DNA of 64,000 bases, taken from Pontibacter sp. SGAir0037 (GTDB lineage Bacteria; Bacteroidota; Bacteroidia; Cytophagales; Hymenobacteraceae). The notes under the pieces were generated by a model. It saw nothing but the letters and a program-made list of their open reading frames with translations. It made no database searches and was not told the DNA's origin. The stretch covers positions 124,001 through 188,000 of the forward strand of contig NZ_CP028092.1 in NCBI RefSeq assembly GCF_005491705.1, in the 5' to 3' direction. Made by a program: the position numbers and the translations under genes. Of the stretch, positions 37,695-47,036 are shown piece after piece. Every line of letters begins with the position of its first letter. Positions within the stretch are counted from its first letter, which is position 1.

Positions 37695-38363
37695 ATGAGT
37701 AGTAAAAAGGCACTAATATTAGGTATCCTATTATTAGTGCCTCTTCTTGTTTTTATATTCGTCGGGTCTTTTGGGGAACATCATTTTACGTTAAAAACCT
37801 TGTTTCCTAAAACTGATGAAGAAGGTGAAGTCCTTTTTGATGAAAAGGGTGATACCCTATTTCACCAGGTCCCTGGTTTTGCCTTTACCTCCCAGCAGGG
37901 AGAAAGGGTAACGCAGCAGGATCTGGAAAATAAAATCTACGTTACCAACTTCTTTTTTGCCTCCTGCCCGGATGTGTGTAAGAAAATGTCTTCCCAACTA
38001 TCAAGAGTACAGGAAGCTTTTGCTGATAACCCTTCCGTTAACATTGTATCCCTTACTGTAAATCCAGAAAATGATTCGCCGGAAGTATTAGCAGAGTATG
38101 CCAGCATGTATGGGGCCGATCCAAAAAAATGGATTTTCCTGACAGGTAACAGAGAGGAGATCTATACTTTAGCACAACAAGGGTTTTATTTGCCTGTGCA
38201 ACAGGTGGAAGGCCAGCAGGATTTTATCCATAGCGAAAAATTTATGCTGGTAGACAAAAATCAGCATATCAGAGGGCAGTACGATGGAACAGATCCGGTT
38301 GAGGTGGATAGATTGATAACTGAAATAAATGTACTTCTAGATGAATACAGTAAAAGCAAATAA
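37695..38363 (+). CDS. SCO1/SenC copper chaperone for CuA assembly
   Basis: A 222-residue membrane-anchored thioredoxin-fold protein delivering copper to the CuA site of CoxB. One N-terminal helix (ALILGILLLVPLLVFIF) is followed by the copper motif C91-x3-C95 (CPDVC) and the distal ligand H179 (DFIHSEKF). Length and motifs are normal for Sco proteins. Its end overlaps the next gene by 23 bases. Confidence 0.94.
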   Translation: MSSKKALILGILLLVPLLVFIFVGSFGEHHFTLKTLFPKTDEEGEVLFDEKGDTLFHQVPGFAFTSQQGERVTQQDLENKIYVTNFFFASCPDVCKKMSSQLSRVQEAFADNPSVNIVSLTVNPENDSPEVLAEYASMYGADPKKWIFLTGNREEIYTLAQQGFYLPVQQVEGQQDFIHSEKFMLVDKNQHIRGQYDGTDPVEVDRLITEINVLLDEYSKSK

Positions 38364-38904
38364 AGTGGAGGCAAAGAAGGACAAGACATTCCTGGTTATA
38401 ATTGCCGTTTTATCTGTTGTTATTCCAATTGTAGTGGCATTATTGTTTTTTATGCCAAAAGCAAGAAACCATGATATCGACGTAACTAATTTACCTGGTT
38501 TTCATGCAATCCTGAATTCTCTCACAGCCGTAGCATTAGTGATAGGATATTATAACATCAAGCGTAGAAATACGAGGGCTCACCGGAATGCCATGATTGT
38601 GGCATTTAGTTTATCTTCCGTTTTTCTAGTGTCGTATGTTACGTATCATTTTTTAGGTGAGCGTACGGTGTACGGAGGGGAGGGACTCCTGAAAGGTTTT
38701 TATTATTTTGTTTTACTCACACATATTGTACTGGCTATCGTAATTGTACCTCTGGTACTTTTATCCATGTACTTTGGCATTACGGAGCAACACGCCAGGC
38801 ACAGGCGAATTTCCCGCTGGACATTCCCGCTATGGTTATACGTTGCAGTTACAGGTGTTTTAGTTTATGTTTTAATATCACCATACTACAGTTGGAACCT
38901 GTAG
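38341..38904 (+). CDS. DUF420 membrane protein (CtaM-like oxidase assembly factor)
   Basis: A 187-residue protein with about five helices of family DUF420, to which the Firmicutes CtaM/YozB haem-copper oxidase assembly factor belongs. The core includes LPGFHAILNSLTAVALVIGYY, RRNTRAHRNAM, and HIVLAIVIVPLVLLS with a conserved ending EQHARHRRISRWTFPLWLYVAVTGVLVY. The conserved histidines fit a haem- or metal-related role. The gene begins inside the Sco coding end, a 23-base overlap, so the two are likely translated together. Confidence 0.88.
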   Translation: MNTVKANKVEAKKDKTFLVIIAVLSVVIPIVVALLFFMPKARNHDIDVTNLPGFHAILNSLTAVALVIGYYNIKRRNTRAHRNAMIVAFSLSSVFLVSYVTYHFLGERTVYGGEGLLKGFYYFVLLTHIVLAIVIVPLVLLSMYFGITEQHARHRRISRWTFPLWLYVAVTGVLVYVLISPYYSWNL

Positions 38905-38924
38905 TAAGTTTGTGTTAGCGATAG

Positions 38925-39188
38925 ATGATGATGCAGAAAATAAAGAAAATGTTGGTAGCTACCGTAGTAGCGTTTCTTCTGGTAATAGTTACTACGGATG
39001 CCTATAGCCAATGTGCTATGTGTCGTGCTACTGTGGAATCGAATGTTGGTACAGGCAGCAAAGAACCTGAGTCTGATGTTGGTTCCGGTTTAAATACAGG
39101 TATTTTGTACCTCATGATTATACCTTATGTATTGGTAGGTACTGTAGGTTTTCTGTGGTATAAAAATAACCGCAAATCGAATGGTTAA
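38925..39188 (+). CDS. Small membrane protein with CxxC motif at end of oxidase operon
   Basis: An 87-residue protein: signal-like helix, then QCAMCRATVESN with a CxxC pair at the mature N-terminus, a short acidic linker, and a C-terminal helix (ILYLMIIPYVLVGTVGFLWY). ATGs at 38925, 38928 and 38931 are all possible starts. The family is unnamed to me. The exposed CxxC and the position behind Sco and DUF420 suggest a redox or metal-transfer role in oxidase assembly (inference). A 22-bp hairpin closes the operon right after it. Confidence 0.75.
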   Translation: MMMQKIKKMLVATVVAFLLVIVTTDAYSQCAMCRATVESNVGTGSKEPESDVGSGLNTGILYLMIIPYVLVGTVGFLWYKNNRKSNG

Positions 39189-39217
39189 CTTTCTGTAGGA
39201 AAGTATTACGAGCAGCC

Positions 39218-39268
39218 ATAGCAGAGGCCCTTAAAACTGATTTAAGCAGTTTTAAGGGCCTCTGCTAT
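39218..39268 (+). terminator. Perfect 22-bp hairpin ending the act-cox operon
   Basis: Arms 39218-39239 and 39247-39268 are perfect complements over 22 bp with a 7-base loop, 30 bases past the last stop codon. No T-run follows the stem, so it may end transcription or protect the mRNA 3' end. Confidence 0.75.
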
Positions 39269-39355
39269 TAGTTACATCTTATTATACCACCTTTAGCGAT
39301 GCCTATAGCTCTGACAATAATCTGTCTGCAAACCTGTTGCTTTTCAGGCACTAAA

Positions 39356-39387
39356 TTTGATGAAAGAGGATAGAAACGCTATAATTG
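39356..39387 (+). promoter_or_regulatory. Putative promoter of the sensor-kinase gene
   Basis: TTTG (39356-39359), 20 bases, then TATAATTG (39380-39387) match the Bacteroidota -33/-7 pattern except for one base in the -7 box. Transcription would begin near 39394, about 52 bases before the TTG start at 39446. Confidence 0.4.
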
Positions 39388-39445
39388 CATTGAATCAATA
39401 GTGCTTATCCGGCGTTTTACTTAAATTCGTATAAATTGCTCTGTT

Positions 39446-42400
39446 TTGAACCTGAAGATCACCCCCTTAATTTGTTTTGTCTGCGCATTGCTGTGTTTTA
39501 TTGCCACAGCAGCCTTGCATTACAACTTACCTGCTCTGATTGCGAATAAAGACTCTCAGACAGTTCAGGCAGCTATCTCAAAAAGAATTAATCATATTGT
39601 TGATGAAGCAAAGGCCGAGGCAAAAAAAATAGGGAGCCAGTTGAATGGCGGGGGGACCATCTCTTTTTCTCACCTTCTGAAAAAGTCGAAGTATCCAACA
39701 TTTGTGTATGAGAAAGGGCAGTTGGTTTTCTGGTCTGATCATACGGTTGTTCCTGATTTAGACTTTCCGCCTGTTGTAGACAGGCCCGCTGCTCTAAGTA
39801 ATAGTTTTGGTACTTTTATAGTAGTGCCTCATCGGGAACGGGCATACCAGTTACTGATTTATATTCCGCTGCAGATCGATTACCGGATCAGCAACGATTA
39901 CCTCACTTCCGGACTACAGCAGCATATTTTCCAGAACACACAGGCAAAGCTGGTGCTGGACCCCAGGGCTAATTATCCACAGGTACGCACAAACCAAGGT
40001 GATTTTCTGTTTGCCCTGGATTTGAAGAGTGGCAGAAAACAAACAGGCCACGATGGGTTAAAGCTGTTTTTACTTGCATCGGGAATCGCTTTTTATATTG
40101 CTTTCAGTGCTCTGTGGAGTAACCGGTTGCTGCGGAAGGAGAAATTCACACAGGGAGCTTTTCTATTATTGTCTCTTTTGCTGCTACTCAGGCTGGCACT
40201 TTTAGCACTAAACCTGCCCTTTGCCATAGCAGAAATCAGGCTGTTCGACCCCAGGTTGTATGCTGCGTCTTTCTGGTCGCCGTCTGTAGGCGATTTAGCC
40301 CTTAACATGCTGCTGCTGGCTACTGTAGCCTGGGCCTCGCTGTACCTGTTCAATAAGAACCAGGTGGCTTCACAGCTAAAAACGATCAGCAAGAGGCATA
40401 GCAGGTACCTGCAGCTTAATTGTATTGTGATTTTTTACATCCTGTTGCTGTTGCTGTTTAAGTTTTATCACGGCATCTACCATAACTCTCCTCTTTCGCT
40501 GGATATCAGCCAAACCCTGGATATCACAAAATACAAGATCATCTTACTGGGTACTATTTTCGTGCATGCCGGCTCTTTGTGCGTGTTTGCCTATATCCTT
40601 TCCACTGTCTTATCGGTGCTGATTAGCAAAGAGCCAAAAATGTGGCCGTATCAGTTACTAGGGGCTGTAGCTGCTCTGTTTATCGTGATTGTGGTGGTCC
40701 TGCAGGTGGCCTACCTGATCAGTATTATCATAACGGGCGTTGTGTTCTGGCTGGCTGTGATGCTTTCGGCGCAACACCGGAGCGCTGTCAGTTTTACTTA
40801 CCGGATATACCTGTTCCTGTTGCTGGTAATGGCTGTTAGTGCTTTTACAGGTGCCATTGCGTTGTATACCCATTACCAGAAAGAGATATTGGCTTATAAG
40901 CAGAACTTCGCTTCCAATTTACTGCAGGGTAATGATGTACTGGCCGAATATATGCTGGAGGAGGATGTGTCGCGGAAGATTGCGCATGATGGCCTGATCA
41001 AGATGAAAATGATGGGCCCTTACGTGGACGCTGCTTTTATAAAACGTAAGATATCAAAACAGTACCTGCGGGATTACTTTGATAAGTACGAAACCAATGT
41101 GCTGCTGTTCGATAGCGAAGGCCGTACATTGGTGAGCGCCGATACCACTGCATCTACGCTGCAGGAACTGATAAACAGGTATGATAAGCCGCTTACCCGA
41201 ACAGAACGGAAAAACCTGTTCCTGATAAACGATCCAACTAAGTTTAATGCCCGCATGTACCTTAAAATAATCGAGATTCCGCTAGGCAACCGGCATCTGG
41301 GTACTATAGTGCTGCAGCTTACGCTTAAAAAGCTATTGCCGCATAGTGTGGTTCCTGAGCTACTGGTAGATCAGAAAAACAGCCAGTTATTCAGAACTGA
41401 CTTTTTAAGCTACGCGATATACGAGAAAAACCAACTGGTATACAGCGAAGGCGAGTATGATTATGCTACCAATTTTAACAAGGCACGGATGCAAAGCATC
41501 GACCTTTACAGGCAAGGCATTACACAGGATAACTCTCACCACCTGGGCGTACAGGATGCCGATGGAAAAGTGCTTGTTATCACCACAGAAAACTATGGGG
41601 GGCGGGAGATACTGTCTAATTTCTCTTTCCTTTTTTTGTCGTTTACGTTTGGCCTGATATGCTGCCTGGTGGTTTATTTGTTGTTTAACAGGCAGTATGT
41701 AAGAGAGTTCAGTCCTAATTTTAGTACAAAAATTCAGCTGTTTTTGAACTTTGGCATTCTTCTTCCGCTTTTACTGGTAAGTATTACAACGGCAAGTCTT
41801 GTAACATCTTCCTATAAGAAAGACCTGATGATGACATATGAACAAAGGGGGGAGTCTGTTCAGCAAAATCTGAGTAGCCTGCTGCGAACAGATGGTCTTT
41901 TAAACAGGAGGTTGTTGCAATCTAAAGTTACCGATGTGGCAAGTATTTCTGAAACAGACATTAACTTGTATGACAGGCACGGGAGACTTGTTGTAACGAG
42001 TCAGCCAATGATATTTGAAGCAGGCCTGCTTTCCAAATTAGTTAATCCGGCAGCATTTGCTGCTGTGTCGGAGCGACAGGCTTTGCGGGTGCTGCTCGAT
42101 GAAAAAGCCGGCAGCCTGACTTTTAATGCGCTCTACATGCCGTTGCGCGACAACAGTACGCAGGGGGAGCTGCAAGGCTTTATCGGTATCCCTTTCTTCG
42201 ATTCTGAAAAAGAACTGGAATCCAAGCTGATCGAACTGATTACAACTACCATGAACATCTTTACCATTATGTTTATGGTGTTTATCCTGCTTACTTTCTT
42301 TGCCTCCAGAGCCTTAACAGTGCCTTTGCGCATGCTCACCGAGAAACTGAAGCGAACGTCGCTTGCCGGTAAAAACGAAATGCTGCTTTATAAAGGAGCC

Positions 42401-43162
42401 GATGAAATCGGGATGCTGGTAAACGAGTATAACCGTATGCTGCTTACGCTGGAGCAGAATAAGGTTGACTTGGCAATGCGCGAGAAAGAGGCTGCCTGGC
42501 GCGAAATGGCAAGGCAGGTGGCCCATGAGATCAAGAATCCACTGACACCTATGAAGCTTTCGTTGCAATACCTGCAGAAAGCCATTGCTGAAAAGAAACC
42601 GAATACAGAGCAACTCATTGATAAAATATCACACACGCTGATTACCCAGATAAACATTCTGAGCGATATAGCTACCTCATTCTCTAATTTTACCTCTATG
42701 CCGGAGCCAAAGGCTGAGCCCATGAACCTGGCAGCAGCCCTGCAGCAGGCAGCCGATCTGCATAACGATCCGGCTACGGCTGTAATTCTTAAAGACATTC
42801 CTGCGGAAGAAGTAATAGTACTGGGAGATGAAAGCCTGATTGTGCGAACATTCAACAATCTTCTGCTGAACGCTATACAGGCGGTGCCAGCCAGCCGTAA
42901 ACCTCACCTAAAAGTAGCCCTGGAGGTGCAGCAGGAAGGGCGAACTGCTTTGGTAACTATAAAAGACAATGGCAGTGGTATACCTGCTGAGATCCGGAAC
43001 AAAGTTTTTATACCGAATTTCAGTACCAAGTACACAGGTTCTGGTATTGGCCTGGCAGTGGCCAAAAAAGGAATAGAAAGCGCTGGTGGCCAGATTTGGT
43101 TTGATACAGAGGAAGGTAAGGGAACCACGTTTTTTATCTCTTTACCTCTGGCTTCTGTATGA
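39446..43162 (+). CDS. Large NtrY-like sensor histidine kinase
   Basis: A 1238-residue multi-pass sensor kinase. The N-terminal part (about 1-770) holds about ten transmembrane segments in blocks with two probable extracytoplasmic sensor regions (about 30-190 and 490-740), then a further soluble loop (about 790-930). A HAMP linker (ASRALTVPLRMLTEKL) follows at about 950-1005. The H-box histidine is H1027 in MARQVAHEIKNPLTPMKLS, the NtrY/FixL-type motif. N-box FNNLLLNAIQAV and G-boxes DNGSGIP and GSGIGLAVAKK are intact. TTG 39446 is the only plausible start; a stop lies upstream. No response regulator is adjacent. It overlaps the next gene by four bases (ATGA). Confidence 0.88.
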   Translation: MNLKITPLICFVCALLCFIATAALHYNLPALIANKDSQTVQAAISKRINHIVDEAKAEAKKIGSQLNGGGTISFSHLLKKSKYPTFVYEKGQLVFWSDHTVVPDLDFPPVVDRPAALSNSFGTFIVVPHRERAYQLLIYIPLQIDYRISNDYLTSGLQQHIFQNTQAKLVLDPRANYPQVRTNQGDFLFALDLKSGRKQTGHDGLKLFLLASGIAFYIAFSALWSNRLLRKEKFTQGAFLLLSLLLLLRLALLALNLPFAIAEIRLFDPRLYAASFWSPSVGDLALNMLLLATVAWASLYLFNKNQVASQLKTISKRHSRYLQLNCIVIFYILLLLLFKFYHGIYHNSPLSLDISQTLDITKYKIILLGTIFVHAGSLCVFAYILSTVLSVLISKEPKMWPYQLLGAVAALFIVIVVVLQVAYLISIIITGVVFWLAVMLSAQHRSAVSFTYRIYLFLLLVMAVSAFTGAIALYTHYQKEILAYKQNFASNLLQGNDVLAEYMLEEDVSRKIAHDGLIKMKMMGPYVDAAFIKRKISKQYLRDYFDKYETNVLLFDSEGRTLVSADTTASTLQELINRYDKPLTRTERKNLFLINDPTKFNARMYLKIIEIPLGNRHLGTIVLQLTLKKLLPHSVVPELLVDQKNSQLFRTDFLSYAIYEKNQLVYSEGEYDYATNFNKARMQSIDLYRQGITQDNSHHLGVQDADGKVLVITTENYGGREILSNFSFLFLSFTFGLICCLVVYLLFNRQYVREFSPNFSTKIQLFLNFGILLPLLLVSITTASLVTSSYKKDLMMTYEQRGESVQQNLSSLLRTDGLLNRRLLQSKVTDVASISETDINLYDRHGRLVVTSQPMIFEAGLLSKLVNPAAFAAVSERQALRVLLDEKAGSLTFNALYMPLRDNSTQGELQGFIGIPFFDSEKELESKLIELITTTMNIFTIMFMVFILLTFFASRALTVPLRMLTEKLKRTSLAGKNEMLLYKGADEIGMLVNEYNRMLLTLEQNKVDLAMREKEAAWREMARQVAHEIKNPLTPMKLSLQYLQKAIAEKKPNTEQLIDKISHTLITQINILSDIATSFSNFTSMPEPKAEPMNLAAALQQAADLHNDPATAVILKDIPAEEVIVLGDESLIVRTFNNLLLNAIQAVPASRKPHLKVALEVQQEGRTALVTIKDNGSGIPAEIRNKVFIPNFSTKYTGSGIGLAVAKKGIESAGGQIWFDTEEGKGTTFFISLPLASV

Positions 43163-46100
43163 TAAAAAGCTGGTACATCGGGTTATTGCTGTGCCTGTTA
43201 AGTGTCCCGCTGTTTGCCCAGTCACCGGCTGCCAGCAACAAGCGTTGCCAGTGGATACCTGTGTCTCCTGATCCCGTTGTTCTGGACTCGCTTACCATTT
43301 TACCTGCTTCTGTTAGCTTTCCTGGTAGCGTGCCAAACCAGTATAGCTTCGACTATAACTACAGTACCCATGAGTTTCGATTAACTCGCTTTCCTGCCCC
43401 GGATGCTGTTGCGCCCGATTCACTGGGAAACTTTATGCCTGCCAGAGATTCTGTACTGGTGTGCTACCGGGTGCTCCCGCTCAATCTGACAAAAGCCGCT
43501 TTTCATAACGATATCACGAAGCTGGATGTAAGCAAATCGCAGCAGGGATATTATGAAACTGATTTTACATCGAAAGAGGAGATTTTTAAAACGCCGGGCC
43601 TTCATAAAACGGGCAGCATCTCCCGCGGTATCTCCTTTGGCAATACACAGAACGTATTTGTAAACTCTGCACTTAACCTGCAGCTCGACGGTAAACTAAC
43701 CGACGACATCAGCATCACAGCTGCTATCACAGATCAGAACATACCGTTTCAGCCGGAAGGAAATACGCAGCAGTTACAGGAGTTTGATCGTGTTTATATA
43801 ACGCTTTCGCACCGGCTCTGGCAGTTAACAGCAGGAGATGTTGTGCTGCAAAGTAAGCCTTCGTACTTCATGAAATTCTACAAAAACGTGCAGGGTGGTG
43901 CTTTCGAAACAAAATTTGGGAAAGCCCCGGAAAGGCAGGGGGTAACAGCAGTCGCGGCATCTGTATCAAAAGGAAAATTCGCCTCGGAAAATGTGCAGGC
44001 GCTGGAAGGAGTGCTGGGGCCTTACCGATTGCGTGGGCCTAATAACGAACGTTTTATTATAGTGCTGGCAAACTCGGAGCGCGTGTTCCTGGATGGCAGG
44101 CTGCTGCAAAGAGGCTACGATTACGACTATACCATTGATTATAACCAGGCCGAGATCACCTTCACCACACGCCACCTTATTACGAAGAATACCCGCATTA
44201 AAGTTGATTTCGAGTATTCCGATATGAACTATAGCCGTGGTATCTACCACATGAGCCATTATCAGCAGCTCGATAAACTGCATCTGTATACCAACTACTA
44301 TAACGAATCCGATAACCCCAACAACCTGATCAACCTGGACCTGCAGGATGAAGAAAAAAAACTCTTGTCTGAAATCGGGGACAACCTTTCGCAAGCGGTA
44401 ACTTCCGGTGCTTCACTTGTGGCCTTCGATCCGTCGCAGGTGCTGTATGCGCAGCGAGATTCAGTGTATAATGAGGGGCGGGAGCAGGCCAGGATATTCG
44501 TTTATTCTACTGATCCGAGTGCGGCGGTGTATAATGTTCGTTTCTCGGAAGTAGGGCTGAATCAGGGCGATTATGTAATGGCAAACTCAACCGTGAACGG
44601 ACGTGTTTACAAATGGGTGGCCCCGGTTAATGGAGTGCCGCAGGGGAGTTATGCGCCTTTGCGTATTCTGCCTCCGCCCCGCAAAAAACAGCTGGTAAAC
44701 CTGGGCGGTAATTATGAAGTCCGTAAGGGAATAAATCTTTTTTTGGAAGGGGCTGCTTCACAAAACGACCTGAACCGCTTCTCCAGACGCGATGCCGCCG
44801 ACGATAACGGTAAAGCGTTGCGTGTCGGGTATAACGTGCAGGAACAGGAGGTTCCTCTGTTAGGGAAGTACAAATTTAACAGCACGCTTAACTACGAATA
44901 TACCGACAGAAACTTCAGCCCTATCGATCGTTACCGCCCGATAGAGTTTGACCGCGACTGGAGTTTGCAGAACCCGGACCTGCAGGCCGAAGACCATATC
45001 CTGAACTTTTCGGTAGGTGCAGTGCAGGATGCCAATAACCTGCTCAACTACAGGCTCAGCCGCCGCTATAGGCAAAATCAGATGAATGGTGTGCAGCATT
45101 ACCTGGATGCCAATAAACAGCTCGGTAAACTGGAAGTGAAGAATAGCTTTTTTATGTTGAACAGTGAGCAGGCAGATAGGAGGTCAGTCTGGTACAGGGG
45201 CGACATAGGTATCCAATACAAAGCTGGTAAGATTTCACCCGGCTATATCTATCGTTTCGATAAAAACAGAATTACAGCATTAGGCTCCGATTCGGTAACA
45301 GGTTCGGCCATGTATTTTGATGAGCACGTTTTCTTTATTCAGAGCCATGATACCGCCCGCACACAGTTCAGGCTGGACTATAGCCACCGTACCGATTTAA
45401 GGCCTACCTTAAACGGTGACCTGGCTTTGCCGGAGGTTGGGCAGACCTATAACGGTACGATGCAAACGCGCCTGGGTGCAAACAGCGATCTGGCGATACA
45501 GGCAACCTACCGTAAGCTTAGCCTGGTTAATGCCCAGAACGAAGAGAATGTGCAGTCGCGCATCGACTATAATGCCAGTTTCCTGGATGGTAGTTTCCGC
45601 TCAGAACTAACCTATGCCATAGGTACAGGGCGGGAACTGAAGCGGATCTTTATTTTTAGGGAAACGCTGCCGGGGCAGGGAACGCACTACCTGCGCGACG
45701 GAGGCAATCCTAACGACCTGAACGATTACCTGGAGGCGCAGACAGTGGACCAGCAGCGCTATATTAAAATATTTTTGCCAACCGATGAGTACGTAAATGC
45801 CTACACCAACCAGTTTACCTATAGGCTGAACACCAACACGCCCCGCAGCTGGCGTAGTAAACCAGGTATAAAGGGCTTTGCCGCCAGGTTTTCTGTCCTC
45901 ACTTTTGTTAACATCGATAAGAAGACCACTGATGCCGATCTGCTGAACCGCTTTAACCCATTCAGTCAGGGAACGGAGGATGAAATGCTTTTATCGATGG
46001 CTAAAACCTTACGCAACACGCTGTACTTTAACCGCAGCAATCCGCGCTATGGGTTAGAGTATACGGTACAGCAGAATCAGCAGAAATCGCTGCTTACCAA

Positions 46101-46650
46101 CGGCACCGAAACCCGCAACCTCTCCGGCCACACCATTATCGGGCGCTTAAACCTAAACGAGGTACTAAGCTCAAAGCTAAGCCTGGGGCAGAACGTACGG
46201 GAAAGCCGGTCCAATTTTCTGTCTTCTAAAAACTTCGAAATTCAGTCGCATGAACTGACGCCTGAACTGGCCTATCAGCCTAATACAAAGCTTCGTTTTA
46301 CAGGCACTTACCAGTTTGCTTTGCGAGAAGATATTATGGCTACAGCAGAGGAACTACAACAGGCGGCTTTTCATGAACTGGGGCTGGAGACAAGGCTAAG
46401 CCAGGTAAACAAGCGTACCGTTTCAGGGCTTATCCGCTACGTGAACATAGATTTTACAGGCAATGAATATTCTTATGTAGGCTATGAAATCCTGAATGCT
46501 TTACGCCCCGGCAACAATATTACCTGGTCGCTGAACGTGCAGCAGCGATTGAGCAACGGTTTAAATATTTCCCTCAACTACGATGGACGAAAGGCTAACC
46601 TGGTAAGAGCCGTCCATACAGGCCGTACGCAGGTGTCGGTGCTGTTTTAA
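43159..46650 (+). CDS. Large predicted outer-membrane beta-barrel protein
   Basis: A 1163-residue protein with a signal peptide (YIGLLLCLLSVPLFAQ). The rest is dominated by alternating beta-strand patterns over about 900 residues. Blocks such as KTGSISRGISFGNTQNVFV, FKNVQGG-like loops, and ERVFLDGRLLQRGYDYDYTI recall strand and turn motifs of SprA-like and other giant outer-membrane proteins, but I cannot assign a named family. The start overlaps the sensor-kinase stop (ATGA), implying co-translation and a shared function, possibly envelope sensing. No lipobox. An LptD- or SprA-related secretion pore is an alternative. Confidence 0.65.
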   Translation: MIKSWYIGLLLCLLSVPLFAQSPAASNKRCQWIPVSPDPVVLDSLTILPASVSFPGSVPNQYSFDYNYSTHEFRLTRFPAPDAVAPDSLGNFMPARDSVLVCYRVLPLNLTKAAFHNDITKLDVSKSQQGYYETDFTSKEEIFKTPGLHKTGSISRGISFGNTQNVFVNSALNLQLDGKLTDDISITAAITDQNIPFQPEGNTQQLQEFDRVYITLSHRLWQLTAGDVVLQSKPSYFMKFYKNVQGGAFETKFGKAPERQGVTAVAASVSKGKFASENVQALEGVLGPYRLRGPNNERFIIVLANSERVFLDGRLLQRGYDYDYTIDYNQAEITFTTRHLITKNTRIKVDFEYSDMNYSRGIYHMSHYQQLDKLHLYTNYYNESDNPNNLINLDLQDEEKKLLSEIGDNLSQAVTSGASLVAFDPSQVLYAQRDSVYNEGREQARIFVYSTDPSAAVYNVRFSEVGLNQGDYVMANSTVNGRVYKWVAPVNGVPQGSYAPLRILPPPRKKQLVNLGGNYEVRKGINLFLEGAASQNDLNRFSRRDAADDNGKALRVGYNVQEQEVPLLGKYKFNSTLNYEYTDRNFSPIDRYRPIEFDRDWSLQNPDLQAEDHILNFSVGAVQDANNLLNYRLSRRYRQNQMNGVQHYLDANKQLGKLEVKNSFFMLNSEQADRRSVWYRGDIGIQYKAGKISPGYIYRFDKNRITALGSDSVTGSAMYFDEHVFFIQSHDTARTQFRLDYSHRTDLRPTLNGDLALPEVGQTYNGTMQTRLGANSDLAIQATYRKLSLVNAQNEENVQSRIDYNASFLDGSFRSELTYAIGTGRELKRIFIFRETLPGQGTHYLRDGGNPNDLNDYLEAQTVDQQRYIKIFLPTDEYVNAYTNQFTYRLNTNTPRSWRSKPGIKGFAARFSVLTFVNIDKKTTDADLLNRFNPFSQGTEDEMLLSMAKTLRNTLYFNRSNPRYGLEYTVQQNQQKSLLTNGTETRNLSGHTIIGRLNLNEVLSSKLSLGQNVRESRSNFLSSKNFEIQSHELTPELAYQPNTKLRFTGTYQFALREDIMATAEELQQAAFHELGLETRLSQVNKRTVSGLIRYVNIDFTGNEYSYVGYEILNALRPGNNITWSLNVQQRLSNGLNISLNYDGRKANLVRAVHTGRTQVSVLF

Positions 46651-47036
46651 GCTGATCGGAGCATTCTTATTTATAGCTGAGCAGCTTTGTTGGTTTTCAG
46701 TTTCGGGAAGAGATACATTTTTAAATATTTTTGGGAATAATTGAAACCTAACTGGCTGTTTTACGTGTATTTATTCTTAATGATTGAGTGCTCACTATTA
46801 TATGCTTTAACAATAATCCATACTTACCCGCCCCCGCTTCAATCGTTTTAATCACCTTTTATTGTTTACCAGGAAAGCTTGTGCTGGATACAAAGCTTCT
46901 ATAGCTGTTATAAGCCTGTTTACTGAATGGAGCTTTAAACAGACCTGGATAAAATTACTATGGCAGGCAGCCATGGTATAGGTGATATATGCTGGATTAT
47001 TGGATTTTATTTACATATCTATAATTGTTAAAGCGT
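46651..47036. other. Intergenic region, no gene seen
   Basis: This 386-base gap between the outer-membrane protein and the GH16 gene holds no open frame with coding character. TATAATTG at 47020-47027 resembles a -7 box, but it is too near the ATG and its -33 spacing is poor. No terminator hairpin was found. Confidence 0.5.

Noticed and set aside
47000..47027. TTG and TATAATTG just upstream of the GH16 gene as a promoter
   Set aside because: Spacing is 17 rather than 19-20 and the transcript start would fall almost on the ATG.
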